Assembly (NCBI GenBank): GCA_003241785.1
Contig: QFPW01000022.1
Span: 1-55,580 of the forward strand
From: Rhodovulum sulfidophilum
GTDB lineage: Bacteria > Pseudomonadota > Alphaproteobacteria > Rhodobacterales > Rhodobacteraceae
Direction of reading: 5' to 3'
DNA: 55,580 bases
Position numbers and translations under genes: made by a program. This document shows positions 15,993 to 25,351 of the stretch, in pieces (the first letter of the stretch is position 1; each line of letters begins with the position of its first letter). The notes under the pieces were generated by a model that made no database searches, had not been told where the DNA came from, and saw only the letters and a program-made list of their open reading frames with translations.

Positions 15993-16020
15993 TTTCTACC
16001 GATTCCAGGCCGAAGGTCAA
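15993..16020 (-). promoter_or_regulatory. Candidate promoter of rplM-rpsI
   Basis: On the minus strand TTGACC (16015-16020) is followed after 16 bp by TAGAAA (15993-15998). The predicted leader is about 70 bases. Matches to consensus are good for a ribosomal operon. Confidence 0.5.
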
Positions 16021-16091
16021 CGGAGGCGTGTCGGAAATACATGTTTGATATCATAGTGTTACAATAAAGGTACTCAGATACCCCAAGAAAA

Positions 16092-16103
16092 CCGCTAAAG
16101 CGG
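16092..16103 (-). terminator. Intrinsic terminator overlapping the stop codon of the small membrane protein
   Basis: CCGCT-TT-AGCGG on the minus strand forms a 5-bp stem followed by TTTTCTT. The stop codon TAG is inside the hairpin. The following 16040-16085 is AT-rich and carries no gene. Confidence 0.55.
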
Positions 16104-16271
16104 CAACCCCATTCCGCGCGGATCGACGGAATCGACGACCCCAGTGAGCTTCAGCACGGTGTAGAGGAGCGCGAGCCCGAGCAGGATCATCAGGAGCCGC
16201 CAGACGCTGCCCGCGCGGGTGACCATCGCGACGATCAGCACCGCGAAAATGACGGCGAGGATGTACTTCAC
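16095..16271 (-). CDS. Small two-helix membrane protein
   Basis: 58 residues with two hydrophobic helices (about 3-19 and 25-44) and a short polar tail SVDPRGMGLPL. It begins with GTG overlapping the thioesterase stop codon (GTGA), so it is read by coupled translation. The family is not recognised beyond resemblance to small alphaproteobacterial membrane proteins of this context. The tight coupling and good terminator argue that it is a real gene. Confidence 0.65.
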   Translation of the reverse strand: MKYILAVIFAVLIVAMVTRAGSVWRLLMILLGLALLYTVLKLTGVVDSVDPRGMGLPL

Positions 16272-16696
16272 GCCGGCTCCGCCGCCTTCGGGATCGAATA
16301 GGTGAGGCCGGCGCGGGCGATCGGCTCCGGCTGGCCGCCGGAGAACATCAGCACGTCGCCGACCGCGAGCGCGCGGCCGAGCTTCAAGACCCGGGCCTCG
16401 GCGACCAGCCCGCCGGGCGCCGGCTTGCGCATGAAGTCGATCGCGCAATTGGTGGTCACGGCGAGCGGCACCTTCCCGATCACCCCGAGCAGCGCCAGGT
16501 AGAAGGCGCAGTCGGCGAGCATGAACATCGCGGGCCCCGAGACGGTGCCGCCGGGGCGCAGGTCCGCCTCGGTCGCCGTCATCCGGAGCCTTACGCGGCC
16601 CGGCTCGAGGTCGAGGATGCCGAACCTTCCCGCGATCTGGGGGAAGATCTCGTCCACGTAGTCGGCGAGCTCGGTCGCCGAGAGTTTGAGCTCCAT
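16268..16696 (-). CDS. PaaI-family hotdog-fold thioesterase
   Basis: 142 residues of a single hotdog domain expected to hydrolyse acyl-CoA esters. The region RPGGTVSGPAMFMLADCAFYLALLG carries the family's catalytic GxxxxxxxxxxxD/N helix: Gly-Thr-Val-Ser-Gly followed by Asp in ADCAFY. The usual Asn/His variations of PaaI are seen in TNCAIDFMRKP. Natural substrate not deducible. It precedes the small membrane protein (GTGA overlap) and follows the MFS gene by 10 bp, suggesting one operon. Confidence 0.8.
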   Translation of the reverse strand: MELKLSATELADYVDEIFPQIAGRFGILDLEPGRVRLRMTATEADLRPGGTVSGPAMFMLADCAFYLALLGVIGKVPLAVTTNCAIDFMRKPAPGGLVAEARVLKLGRALAVGDVLMFSGGQPEPIARAGLTYSIPKAAEPA

Positions 16697-16706
16697 CCGC
16701 GCCTCC

Positions 16707-17921
16707 TCAATTCGCCAGTCGTGTCAGCCGCCTCTCGTCGGGCAGGAACACCGTCAGCAGCCCGATCGCCGGCAGGAAGGCGCAGAGCTGGAAGACGAAA
16801 TCGATCCCCTTCCAGTCCGCGAGCACGCCGAGCAGCGCCGCGACCACCGCCGCCACGCCGAAGGCGACACCGAAGAACAGGCCGGAGACCATGCCGACCC
16901 GCCCGGGCAGCAGTTCCTGGCCATAGACCACGATCGCAGAGAAGGCCGAGGCGAGCACCAGCCCGATCACCACGGTCAGGATGGCGACCCAGACCAGCGG
17001 CACATGCGGCAGCAGCAGCGTGAAGGGCAGCACCCCGAGGATCGAGACCCAGATCACCACCTTGCGCCCGACCCGGTCGCCGATCGGCCCGCCGAGATAG
17101 GTTCCGACCGCGAGCGCGCCGAGAAAGACGAACAGCAGCAGCTGCGCGTCCTGCACCCCGACGCCGAACCGGTCGATCAGGAAGAAGGTGTAGTAGGACG
17201 CCATGCAGGCGATATAGGCGTTCTTCGAGAAGACGAGCAGCAGCAGGATGCTGATCGTGGTTCGCACCCGGCCGGGCGACAAGGCCGAGACCCGCGCCGG
17301 CCGGGGCCGCGCCCGGGCCGCGAGATGGCGGGTCCGGGCCCAGGTCCCGACATGCCAGAGCAGCGCCATGCCGACGAGGGCGAGGACCGCGAAGAAGGCG
17401 ATGCTCGACTGGCCGAAGGGCAGCACGATGAAGGCGGCGAGCAGCGGGCCGAGCGCGGTCCCGGCGTTGCCGCCGACCTGGAACACCGATTGCGCGAAGC
17501 CGTAGCGCCCGCCCGAGGCGGCGCGGGCGTTGCGCGAGGCCTCGGGGTGGAAGATCGAGGAGCCGACGCCGACCAGCATCGCCGCGAGCACCAGCATCGC
17601 GAAGGCATGCGCGCCCGCGAGCAAAAGGAGCCCCGCGAGGCTCGCCGCCATGCCGACCGGCGGCAGGCGGAAGACCGGGCGGCGATCGGTGTAGAGGCCG
17701 ACCATCGGCTGCAGCAGCGAGGCGGTCGCCTGGGCCGCGAACTGGATGATCCCGATCTGGGTGAAGCTCAGCGCGTAGTTCTCGCGCAGCACCGGATAGA
17801 TCGCGGGCAAGAGCGACTGGATCGTATCGTTGAGCAGGTGACAGGCGCTGAGCGCGGCGAGGATCACATAGGCGGTGCGCGCCTCGTCCGTGCCGGGCTG
17901 TGATTCGGTGGTGGTGGTCAT
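16707..17921 (-). CDS. MFS exporter of the Fsr (fosmidomycin resistance) type
   Basis: 404 residues, 12 hydrophobic helices. The first helix block ACHLLNDTIQSLLPAIYPVL and the GSSIFHPEASRNARAASGGRYG loop are characteristic of the Fsr subfamily of the major facilitator superfamily. Known members export fosmidomycin and perhaps other small hydrophilic compounds by proton antiport. The ATG at 17921 is preferred over one at 17984, which would add an unlike-family Arg/Pro leader. Likely first gene of an operon with the thioesterase. Substrate unproven here. Confidence 0.83.
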   Translation of the reverse strand: MTTTTESQPGTDEARTAYVILAALSACHLLNDTIQSLLPAIYPVLRENYALSFTQIGIIQFAAQATASLLQPMVGLYTDRRPVFRLPPVGMAASLAGLLLLAGAHAFAMLVLAAMLVGVGSSIFHPEASRNARAASGGRYGFAQSVFQVGGNAGTALGPLLAAFIVLPFGQSSIAFFAVLALVGMALLWHVGTWARTRHLAARARPRPARVSALSPGRVRTTISILLLLVFSKNAYIACMASYYTFFLIDRFGVGVQDAQLLLFVFLGALAVGTYLGGPIGDRVGRKVVIWVSILGVLPFTLLLPHVPLVWVAILTVVIGLVLASAFSAIVVYGQELLPGRVGMVSGLFFGVAFGVAAVVAALLGVLADWKGIDFVFQLCAFLPAIGLLTVFLPDERRLTRLAN

Positions 17922-18017
17922 GATATCCCGGGGGGCGGGCGAAGGATGGGCCCGACCATCTCCCCCCCGGGGCGACCTTGTCAATCTCGCGTCACATTTC
18001 CGGCATCGCGGCGCGGG

Positions 18018-18779
18018 TCAGTTCCGCAGCCGGTATCCGGTCCGGAAGATCCACCAGGTGACCGCGAGGCAGGCGGCCATGAAGCCGAGCACGGCGATCA
18101 GCGACACCGCCGGGCTGACGTCGGAGAAGCCGAAGAAGGCCCAGCGGAAGCCCGAGACCAGATAGACCACCGGATTGAAGAGCGCGATCGTCTGCCAGAT
18201 CCCCGGCAGCATGCTGATCGAGTAGAAGCTGCCGCCGAGGAAGACGAGCGGGGTGATCACCAGAAGCGGCACCACCTGCAGCTGCTCGAAATTCGCCGCC
18301 CAGATGCCGATGATGAAGCCGAGCAGGCTGAAGCTGACGCAGGTCAGGATCAGGAATCCCATCATCCACAGCGGATGCTGCACCGGCAGCTCGACGAAGA
18401 AATGCGCGGTCGCGAAGATGATGAGGCCGATCACCAGCGACTTGGTCGCGGCCGCGCCGACGAAGCCGAGCACGATCTCGAGATAGGAGATCGGCGCGGA
18501 CAGGTATTCGTAGATCGTCCCGGTGAAGCGCGGGAAGTAGATCCCGAAGGAGGCGTTCGAGACGCTCTGCGTCAGGACCGTCATCATGATGAGCCCGGGC
18601 ACGATGAAGGCGCCGTAGGGGATGCCCTCGACCTCCTGGATCCGCCCGCCGATCGCCGCGCCGAAGACGACGAAATAGAGCGCGGTCGAGATGACCGGCG
18701 AGACGATGCTCTGCGTGACGCTGCGCAGGGTTCGGGCGATCTCGTGCTGGTAGATCGCCCAGATGGCACGCCAGTTCAT
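18018..18779 (-). CDS. ABC-2 type transporter permease
   Basis: 253 residues with six transmembrane segments of the ABC2_membrane family. The N-terminal amphipathic helix WRAIWAIYQHEIARTLRSV and the conserved PLVFLGGSFYSISMLP loop before helix 5 are the family signature, as in DrrB/YadH-like permeases. It follows its ATPase by 4 bp. This is an exporter with no binding protein; substrate unknown (drug or lipid-like). Confidence 0.88.
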   Translation of the reverse strand: MNWRAIWAIYQHEIARTLRSVTQSIVSPVISTALYFVVFGAAIGGRIQEVEGIPYGAFIVPGLIMMTVLTQSVSNASFGIYFPRFTGTIYEYLSAPISYLEIVLGFVGAAATKSLVIGLIIFATAHFFVELPVQHPLWMMGFLILTCVSFSLLGFIIGIWAANFEQLQVVPLLVITPLVFLGGSFYSISMLPGIWQTIALFNPVVYLVSGFRWAFFGFSDVSPAVSLIAVLGFMAACLAVTWWIFRTGYRLRN

Positions 18780-18783
18780 GGTC

Positions 18784-19758
18784 TCAGACTCCTTCGGCCA
18801 CGCGCGCGGGCGCGCGCGCCGGCGGCGCCGCTTCGCCTTCGGCGCGGACCAGATGCACGAAGATGTCCTCGAGCGAATCCTGCGCGGTGCTGAGATCGCG
18901 CAGCCTGATCCCCGCCGCGGTGAGATCGGCGAGCAGCGCGGCGATCCCGGTGCGCTCGGCCGCCTTGTCATAGGCGTAGACGAGCTCCCGGCCCTCGTTC
19001 GCAAGCGCGAGGTCGTAGCGCGCCAGCGCCTCGGGGACCGCCGCGAGCGGCTCGGCGAGCTCGATCGTCAGTTGCTTGCGGCCGAGGCGGCGCATCAGCG
19101 TGTCCTTGTCCTCGACCAGCAGGATCCGGCCCTGGTTGATGACGCCGATCCGGTCGGCGATCGCCTCGGCCTCCTCGATGTAATGCGTGGTCAGGACGAC
19201 GGTGGTGCCCTCGGCGCGGAGCTCGTCGATCATCTCCCACATGTCGCGGCGCAGATCGACGTCGACGCCCGCGGTGGGCTCGTCGAGGAAGAGCACGCGC
19301 GGCCTGTGCGCCAGCGCCTTGGCGATCAGCACGCGGCGCTTCATGCCGCCGGACAGCTCGCGGATCCGCGCGTCGCGCTTTTCCCACAGCGTCAGCCGGG
19401 TGAGCAGCCGGCGGACGTAGTCGTCGTCGCGCGGCAGGCCGAACAGGCCCCGGGTGAAGGTGACCGTGTCGATCACCTTCTCGAAGATCTCGATGTTGAG
19501 CTCCTGCGGCACGAGGCCGATCATCCGCCGCGCCGCGCGGAAATCGCGCGCGACGTCGTGCCCGCCGACCATGATCCGCCCCGAGGTGATCGAGGCGATG
19601 CCGCAGATCATCGAGATGAGCGTGGTCTTGCCCGCGCCGTTCGGGCCGAGCAGCGCGAGGATCTCGCCCTCGCGGATCTCGAGATCGACCGAATGCAGCG
19701 CGGTCAGGCCCGTGGAATACGTCTTCCGGGCCTTTTCGACCGAAACCATGCCTGCCAT
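18784..19758 (-). CDS. ABC transporter ATP-binding protein (ABC-2 exporter)
   Basis: 324 residues. Walker A GPNGAGKTT (about 38-46), signature LSGGMKRR and Walker B VLFLDEPTAGVD are intact, followed by the switch His in TTHYIEEA. A C-terminal extension of about 90 residues ends in a Pro/Ala-rich tail. It powers the adjacent permease, as in the YadG/YadH and DrrA/DrrB pairs. The ATG at 19758 was chosen; a second ATG three codons later is also possible. Confidence 0.92.
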   Translation of the reverse strand: MAGMVSVEKARKTYSTGLTALHSVDLEIREGEILALLGPNGAGKTTLISMICGIASITSGRIMVGGHDVARDFRAARRMIGLVPQELNIEIFEKVIDTVTFTRGLFGLPRDDDYVRRLLTRLTLWEKRDARIRELSGGMKRRVLIAKALAHRPRVLFLDEPTAGVDVDLRRDMWEMIDELRAEGTTVVLTTHYIEEAEAIADRIGVINQGRILLVEDKDTLMRRLGRKQLTIELAEPLAAVPEALARYDLALANEGRELVYAYDKAAERTGIAALLADLTAAGIRLRDLSTAQDSLEDIFVHLVRAEGEAAPPARAPARVAEGV

Positions 19759-19858
19759 GCCGCCCCTCCCCCTGCCTTGGGCGCCGCTACATAGCGCGGC
19801 TGGCCCGGTCCGGAAAGGGTCGCGCCCCCCGCGGTCGCGCGGCGGGGGCCGGCGCGCC

Positions 19859-21316
19859 TCAGTCCTCGGCGCCGCCCTCGTAGATCGCAAGCTCGCTGCA
19901 GGGGGCCACGCGGAGGATATTGGTGGTCCCGGGCCGGCCGAACGGCACGCCGGCGGTGACGACGATCTTGTCGTCCTCGCCCGCGAAACCGTCGTCGCGC
20001 GCCGCCTTGGCCGCGTTCACCACCGCGAGCTTGAAGCGGTCGACGTGCTCGGTGACGACGCAATGCACGCCCCAGCTCAGCACCAGCCGCCGCGCGGTCG
20101 AGATGAGCGGGGTGAGCGCGATGATCGGAACCTTGGGCCGCTCGCGCGCCGTGAGCTGCGCGGTCGTGCCGGAATGCGAGAAGCAGCAGATCGCCTTCAC
20201 ATGCGTGGTCTCGGCGACCTCGCGCGCGGCGACGGTGATCGCGTCCGAGACGCGCTGGCGGAACGGCACGCGCTGCGCCTCGATGATCTGGCGATACGTC
20301 GGATCGCTCTCGACCGAGATCGCGACGTTGTTCATCGTCGTGACCGCCTCGATCGGATAGTCGCCCGAGGCGCTCTCGGCCGAGAGCATGACCGCGTCGG
20401 CGCCCTCGTAGATCGCCGCGGCGACGTCCGAGACCTCGGCGCGGGTCGGGACCGGCGCCGAGATCATGCTCTCCATCATCTGGGTGGCGACGATCACCGG
20501 CTTGCCGACCGCGCGGCAGCCGCGGGTCAGGCGTTTCTGGATCGGCGGCACCTCGTGCACCGGCAGCTCGACGCCGAGGTCGCCGCGGGCGACCATGATG
20601 CCGTCCGAGGCCTCGAGGATCTCGGTGAAGGCCTTGACCGCCGCCGGCTTCTCGATCTTCGACAGGATCGCGGCCCGGCCGTCGGCGAGCTCGCGCGCCT
20701 CGTAGACGTCCTTGGCGCGCTGGACGAAGGAGAGCGCCAGCCAGTCGATGCCGAGCTCGCAGGCGAATTCGAGGTCGCTGCGGTCCTTCTTCGAGAGCGC
20801 GGCGAGCGGCAGGACCACGTCGGGCACGTTCACGCCCTTGCGGTTCGAGATCTCGCCGCCGACCTCGACGACCATGTTGGCGTAGTCGGCGGCGCAATCG
20901 GCGACCCGGAGCCGGATCTTGCCGTCGTTGACGAGCAGGCTCGCCCCCGGCTCCAGCGCGGCGAAGATCTCGGGATGCGGCAGGCAGACGCGGTTCTCGT
21001 CGCCCTCGGCGGGATCGAGGTCGAAGCGGAACTTCTCCCCCTCCCTCAGCGTCACCGGGCCGTTCGCGAAGACGCCGCAGCGCAGCTTCGGCCCCTGAAG
21101 GTCGGCGAGAATCGCGATCGGGCGCCCGATCTCCGTCTCGAGCTGTCGGATCATCCCGTGGCGCCGGGCGATATCGGCCTGGGTCCCGTGGCTCATGTTT
21201 AGTCGGAACACATCCGCGCCGGCGAGCCACAGGCTCTTGATCATTTCATATGTGTCGGAAGCAGGACCGAGGGTTGCAACGATCTTGACGTTGCGCTGCC
21301 GGCGGAGCGTGTTCAT
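19859..21316 (-). CDS. pyk: Pyruvate kinase
   Basis: Converts phosphoenolpyruvate and ADP to pyruvate and ATP, the last step of glycolysis. 485 residues with all hallmarks: KIVATLGPAS, RLNMSHG, the catalytic ILSKIEKP segment, MVARGDLGVELP and the MMESMI loop. The C-terminal allosteric domain is present. The ATG at 21316 follows a purine-rich region. It diverges from the N-formylglutamate amidohydrolase-like gene, with 168 bp between them. Confidence 0.97.
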   Translation of the reverse strand: MNTLRRQRNVKIVATLGPASDTYEMIKSLWLAGADVFRLNMSHGTQADIARRHGMIRQLETEIGRPIAILADLQGPKLRCGVFANGPVTLREGEKFRFDLDPAEGDENRVCLPHPEIFAALEPGASLLVNDGKIRLRVADCAADYANMVVEVGGEISNRKGVNVPDVVLPLAALSKKDRSDLEFACELGIDWLALSFVQRAKDVYEARELADGRAAILSKIEKPAAVKAFTEILEASDGIMVARGDLGVELPVHEVPPIQKRLTRGCRAVGKPVIVATQMMESMISAPVPTRAEVSDVAAAIYEGADAVMLSAESASGDYPIEAVTTMNNVAISVESDPTYRQIIEAQRVPFRQRVSDAITVAAREVAETTHVKAICCFSHSGTTAQLTARERPKVPIIALTPLISTARRLVLSWGVHCVVTEHVDRFKLAVVNAAKAARDDGFAGEDDKIVVTAGVPFGRPGTTNILRVAPCSELAIYEGGAED

Positions 21317-21484
21317 GCGAAGGCCATCCACATCCCGGTTGGGTATGGGCCGGTTATAACCGAACGCAGGCGAGGATAAACGAAAAAGACCGCGCAATGA
21401 TGCGAAAGTTGCGGGCCGGTCTGGCGCGGGGGAAATCGGGACGATACCCTGCGCCGACCGAAAGCCACCCGTGACGGACCCCGG

Positions 21485-22252
21485 ATGAGCTCCAAAGCCT
21501 ACGAATGCCTGAACGACGCCGGCGCGGCGCCCATCCTCCTGCTCTGCGACCACGCGACCAACATCGTGCCGCCCTCGGTCGCCGGCGGCGACCTCGGCCT
21601 GCCGCCGGAGGAGATGGCGCGGCACATCGCCTATGACATCGGCGCCCGCGGCGTGACCGAGGAGCTGTCGCGGCTGCTCGACGCGCCCGCGCTGCTCACC
21701 CGATTCTCGCGGCTGGTGATCGATCCGAATCGCGGCGAGTTCGATCCGACGCTGCTGATGCGGCTCTACGACGGCACGATCATCCCGGGGAACCGCCACG
21801 CCGACGCGGCCGAGCGCGAGCGGCGGCTCGACGACTGGCACCGGCCCTATCACCAGGCGATCACCGCTCGGATCGACGCGATGATCGCGGCGCGACAGGA
21901 CCCCACGCTGCTCTCGATCCATTCCTTCACGCCGCGGCTGCGCAACCGCCCCGCCCGCCCCTGGCATGTCGGGATCCTCTGGGATCGCGACGGCCGGATC
22001 GCGCGGCCGCTGATCGACGCGCTCGCGGCCGAGCCGGACATCTGCGTCGGCGACAACGAGCCCTATCACGGCGCGCTCGAAGGCGACACGATGTTCCGCC
22101 ACGGCACGATGCGCGGGCTGCGCCACGTGCTGATCGAGCTGCGGCAGGACCTGATCGAGACGCCCGGGCAGCAGATCGCCTGGGCGCGGCGCCTGGCGCC
22201 GATGCTCGCGGCGGTGGTCGCCGGATCGGCGGGGGCGATCCCATCCGCGTGA
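21485..22252 (+). CDS. N-formylglutamate amidohydrolase-family protein
   Basis: 255 residues of the HutG/FGase fold. The conserved N-terminal ILLLCDHATNIVPP, SRLVIDPNR and SIHSFTP motifs provide the expected zinc and substrate contacts. In histidine degradation the family releases formate from N-formyl-L-glutamate, but no hut genes are nearby. Stand-alone members next to pyruvate kinase are common in Rhodobacterales and may hydrolyse another N-acyl amino acid. Function therefore only moderately certain. Confidence 0.83.
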   Translation: MSSKAYECLNDAGAAPILLLCDHATNIVPPSVAGGDLGLPPEEMARHIAYDIGARGVTEELSRLLDAPALLTRFSRLVIDPNRGEFDPTLLMRLYDGTIIPGNRHADAAERERRLDDWHRPYHQAITARIDAMIAARQDPTLLSIHSFTPRLRNRPARPWHVGILWDRDGRIARPLIDALAAEPDICVGDNEPYHGALEGDTMFRHGTMRGLRHVLIELRQDLIETPGQQIAWARRLAPMLAAVVAGSAGAIPSA

Positions 22253-22452
22253 GCCGGCTTTCGCATGGGCGCGCGAGCGCCTATTCCTCGCCGCGGCGCG
22301 GAATCACCTTGGCAGCCCCGCGCCGTCGAGCGAAGATCGCGACGGCCCGCGATATCGCATAACGATCAGTTCCTGTCGGGCCGCCGCGCCTCTCCCGGAC
22401 CGCGGCCCGGGGGCGGAACGGTCCCGGGGCGCGCTTGTGTGTAGATGGTGGC

Positions 22453-24345
22453 ATGAAATATCGCAGTGAGATCGATGGCCTCAGGACGGTGGCGGTGCTT
22501 CCCGTCATCCTGTTTCACGCCGGTTTCGAGGTCTTCTCCGGCGGGTTCGTCGGCGTCGATGTGTTCTTCGTGCTGAGCGGCTATCTCATCACCTCCATCA
22601 TCGCGCGCGAGATGGCCGAGGGCCGGTTCTCGATCCGCCGCTTCTACGAACGGCGGGCGCGGCGGATCCTGCCGGCGCTCTACTTCGTGATGCTGGTGAC
22701 GCTGCCGATCTCCTTCCAGCTCATGCTGCCGGACGAATTCGCGGAATTCTGCCGCACCTTCCTCTCGGTGATCGTCTTCGCCTCGAACATCTTCTTCTGG
22801 CAGACGACCAACTACTTCTCGCGCTCCGCCGAGGAGAACCCGCTCCTGCACACCTGGAGCCTCGCGGTCGAGGAGCAATACTACATGCTCTTCCCGCTGG
22901 CGCTCCTGCTGCTCTGGCGCTGGCGCTACCGCGGCGCCTTCTGGGGCGTGGCGGCCCTGACGCTCGGGAGCCTCGCGCTCTCCGAGGTGGCCTGGCGCGT
23001 CGCGCCGGTGCCGAACTTCTTCCTGCTGCCGACCCGCGCCTGGGAGCTCGGGATCGGCGCGCTCGCCGCGCTGCACCTGAACCGGATCGGCCCCGACGCG
23101 CCACGCGCGCGCCACGGCGACGCGCTGGCGGCGCTCGGCCTCGCGATGGTGATCGCGAGCGTCTTCGTCTATTCGCCGCGCACGCCCTTCCCAAGCGTCT
23201 ACGCGCTGCTCCCGACCGTCGGCACGGTGCTCGTGATCCTCCACGGCCGGTCGGACGCCTCGGTCGGGCGGCTCCTGTCGCTGCGGCCGATCGTCTTCAT
23301 CGGCCTCATCTCCTACAGCGCCTATCTCTGGCACCAGCCGCTCTTCGCCTTCGCCCGCCTCGCGAGCTTCGGGCCGCCGAGCCCCGTGCTCATGCTCGCG
23401 CTCTCGGTCCTGTCGCTCGGGCTCGCGACGCTGAGCTGGCGCTTCGTCGAGCAGCCGTTCCGCGACCGGACCCGCATGCCGGCCGGCGCGATCCTGCGCT
23501 ACGGGCTCGTGTCGAGCGCGGCGCTGCTCCTGATCGGCGCGGTGGCGCCGATGCTCGCCCGCGTCGATGACCGCTATCCCCCGGAGCTGCGCCAGTTCAC
23601 CGAGGTGACCTATGACGAGCGCGTCGATTACGTGGAGGATTCCTACGACAAGCTGGTCGAGGCCGACTTCACCCCCGACGGCGGCAAGAAGCTCCTGATC
23701 CTCGGCGATTCCTTCTCGCAGGACTTCTACAACATGCTGCGCGAGAACGGCGCCTTCCCGGGCTACCAGATCGCGACCCGGCGGGTGAACTCCAACTGCC
23801 AGCTCTATCTCGGCCCCGAGGACCTGCGCGCCCTGGTCGACCCGCCGGTCGAGCCCTGCCTGCGCAACCCGGGCGCGAAGGATTTCGTCGGCATCGCGCA
23901 GCGGGCCGACGTGATCGTCTTCGCGCTCAGCTGGCGCGAATGGTCCGGCGAGCGGATCATGGAGACGATCGACAACTTCGGCTTCCGCCCGGACCAGAAG
24001 GTGATCGTGATCGGCCGCAAGAACTTCGGCTATTTCAACCCCCGGGCCTTCCTGCGGATGGACCCGGGCTCGCTCGCCGGGCTGCGCAACGACGCCAACG
24101 AGCTGCAGATGGAGGTGAACCGCGAAATGGAGGCGCTGGTCCCGCCGACGATGTTCGTCGACACGCACCGGATCCTCTGCGGCCCGGGACCGTCCTGCCC
24201 GCTCTTCACGCCGAAAGGCGAGCTCATCGCCTTCGACGGCAACCATCTGACGCAGGCGGGCGCGCGCTACGCCGGCGCGGCGCTGTTCCGCGACCCGATC
24301 CTCGCGCCCTACGCGGCGAACATGCGCGCCGAGGCGACGCCCTGA
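22453..24345 (+). CDS. Membrane acyltransferase with SGNH domain (OafA/PatA type)
   Basis: 630 residues. The N-terminal part (about 1-350) is an acyltransferase-3 membrane domain: YRSEIDGLRTVAVLPVILFH with the catalytic His region, RRARRILPALYF, and HTWSLAVEEQYY. The C-terminal periplasmic part (about 400-630) is an SGNH hydrolase-like domain: Ser420 in LGDSFSQD and Asp595-x2-His598 in DGNHLTQAG. Such fusions O-acetylate cell-surface polysaccharides or peptidoglycan. ATG at 22453 chosen; an upstream TTG (22435) is possible. It sits between genes often adjacent elsewhere, so it may be an insertion in this lineage. Confidence 0.87.
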   Translation: MKYRSEIDGLRTVAVLPVILFHAGFEVFSGGFVGVDVFFVLSGYLITSIIAREMAEGRFSIRRFYERRARRILPALYFVMLVTLPISFQLMLPDEFAEFCRTFLSVIVFASNIFFWQTTNYFSRSAEENPLLHTWSLAVEEQYYMLFPLALLLLWRWRYRGAFWGVAALTLGSLALSEVAWRVAPVPNFFLLPTRAWELGIGALAALHLNRIGPDAPRARHGDALAALGLAMVIASVFVYSPRTPFPSVYALLPTVGTVLVILHGRSDASVGRLLSLRPIVFIGLISYSAYLWHQPLFAFARLASFGPPSPVLMLALSVLSLGLATLSWRFVEQPFRDRTRMPAGAILRYGLVSSAALLLIGAVAPMLARVDDRYPPELRQFTEVTYDERVDYVEDSYDKLVEADFTPDGGKKLLILGDSFSQDFYNMLRENGAFPGYQIATRRVNSNCQLYLGPEDLRALVDPPVEPCLRNPGAKDFVGIAQRADVIVFALSWREWSGERIMETIDNFGFRPDQKVIVIGRKNFGYFNPRAFLRMDPGSLAGLRNDANELQMEVNREMEALVPPTMFVDTHRILCGPGPSCPLFTPKGELIAFDGNHLTQAGARYAGAALFRDPILAPYAANMRAEATP

Positions 24346-24429
24346 GCGGGCGCCGCCGGACAGGATGGCCCTTGCCCGCCGGCGGCGGCGGGGCCATCTA
24401 GGCTCTGGCATGACAGAAGGAGCGGCGCG

Positions 24430-24720
24430 ATGGACGATGCGACCCGGACCGAACTCGAGGCGGCGGCCTTCCGCGCGCTGCGCGATCACCTCCGCGAGCG
24501 GACCGATGTGCAGAACATCGATCTCATGAATCTCGCGGGCTTCTGCCGCAACTGCCTCAGCCGCTGGTACCAGGAAGCGGCGGCGGCGCGCGGGATCGAG
24601 ATGACCAAGGACGCCGCCCGCGAGACCGTCTACGGCATGCCATACGCCGACTGGGTCGCGGCGCATCAGACCGAGGCGAGCCCGGCGAGCAAGGCGAAAT
24701 TCGTGGCCGGCCATTCCTGA
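24430..24720 (+). CDS. DUF1244-domain protein
   Basis: 96 residues, all helical. Contains the domain hallmark NIDLMNLAGFCRNCLSRWYQ and ETVYGMPYADWVAAHQ, with two conserved Cys in CRNC that may bind metal. Widely conserved in proteobacteria with no established function. The following gene starts 4 bp later. Confidence 0.88.
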   Translation: MDDATRTELEAAAFRALRDHLRERTDVQNIDLMNLAGFCRNCLSRWYQEAAAARGIEMTKDAARETVYGMPYADWVAAHQTEASPASKAKFVAGHS

Positions 24721-24724
24721 GCCG

Positions 24725-25351
24725 GTGCGCGCCCCCGATGCCCTGACCGCCTATGTCCGCGAGGCGCTCGCCGCCGGCGCGGACCGCGCGGCGATCGCCG
24801 CGGCGCTGCGCGCGGCCGGCTGGAGCGATACCGAGATCACCGCGGCGCTCGGCGCCTGGATCGACGCGCCGGGCCTGCCGCCGGTGCCGCGGCCGCGCGC
24901 GATCGTCTCCGCCCGCGACGCCTTCCGGCACGGTTTCATGTTCTTCGCGCTCTTCATGTTCTCGGTGAACCTGAACCTGCTCGTCTTCGCGCTGATCGAC
25001 GCCTGGTTCCCCGATCCGCTCGATCCCGATCCCTCGGGCAGCGGCGCGATCCGCTGGGCGATCGCGGGGCTCGTGATCGCCTGGCCGGTCTGGGCGCTGA
25101 CGAGCCTCGGCCTCGCCCGCGACGCCGAGCGCGACCCCGGCCAGCGCCGGAGCGCGGTCGGCCGCTGGCTGACCTGGGGCGCGCTCTTCCTCGCCGCGAC
25201 CACGCTGCTCGGCAACGGCGTCGCGGTGATCGCGGGCTTTCTCGGCGGCGACCTCACGCGGACCTTCCTCCTGAAGGCGGCGACGGTCGCGCTCATCGCG
25301 GGGGCGATCTTCGCCTATTACGGCGCCGACCGGCGGGAGGAGGCGGAATGA
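24725..25351 (+). CDS. DUF5671-like membrane protein
   Basis: 208 residues with GTG start 4 bp after the DUF1244 stop. The N-terminal 45 residues form a UBA/CUE-like helical module (DRAAIAAALRAAGWSDTEITAALGAW), then a linker and four hydrophobic helices (about 72-95, 113-130, 150-172, 180-200). The helical head followed by a membrane domain matches DUF5671 proteins. Function unknown. Confidence 0.68.
   Translation: MRAPDALTAYVREALAAGADRAAIAAALRAAGWSDTEITAALGAWIDAPGLPPVPRPRAIVSARDAFRHGFMFFALFMFSVNLNLLVFALIDAWFPDPLDPDPSGSGAIRWAIAGLVIAWPVWALTSLGLARDAERDPGQRRSAVGRWLTWGALFLAATTLLGNGVAVIAGFLGGDLTRTFLLKAATVALIAGAIFAYYGADRREEAE

Noticed and set aside
21485..22252. Histidine utilisation (hutG) assignment
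   Set aside because: Family match is good, but no hutH, hutU or hutI is near, so the pathway name was not applied.
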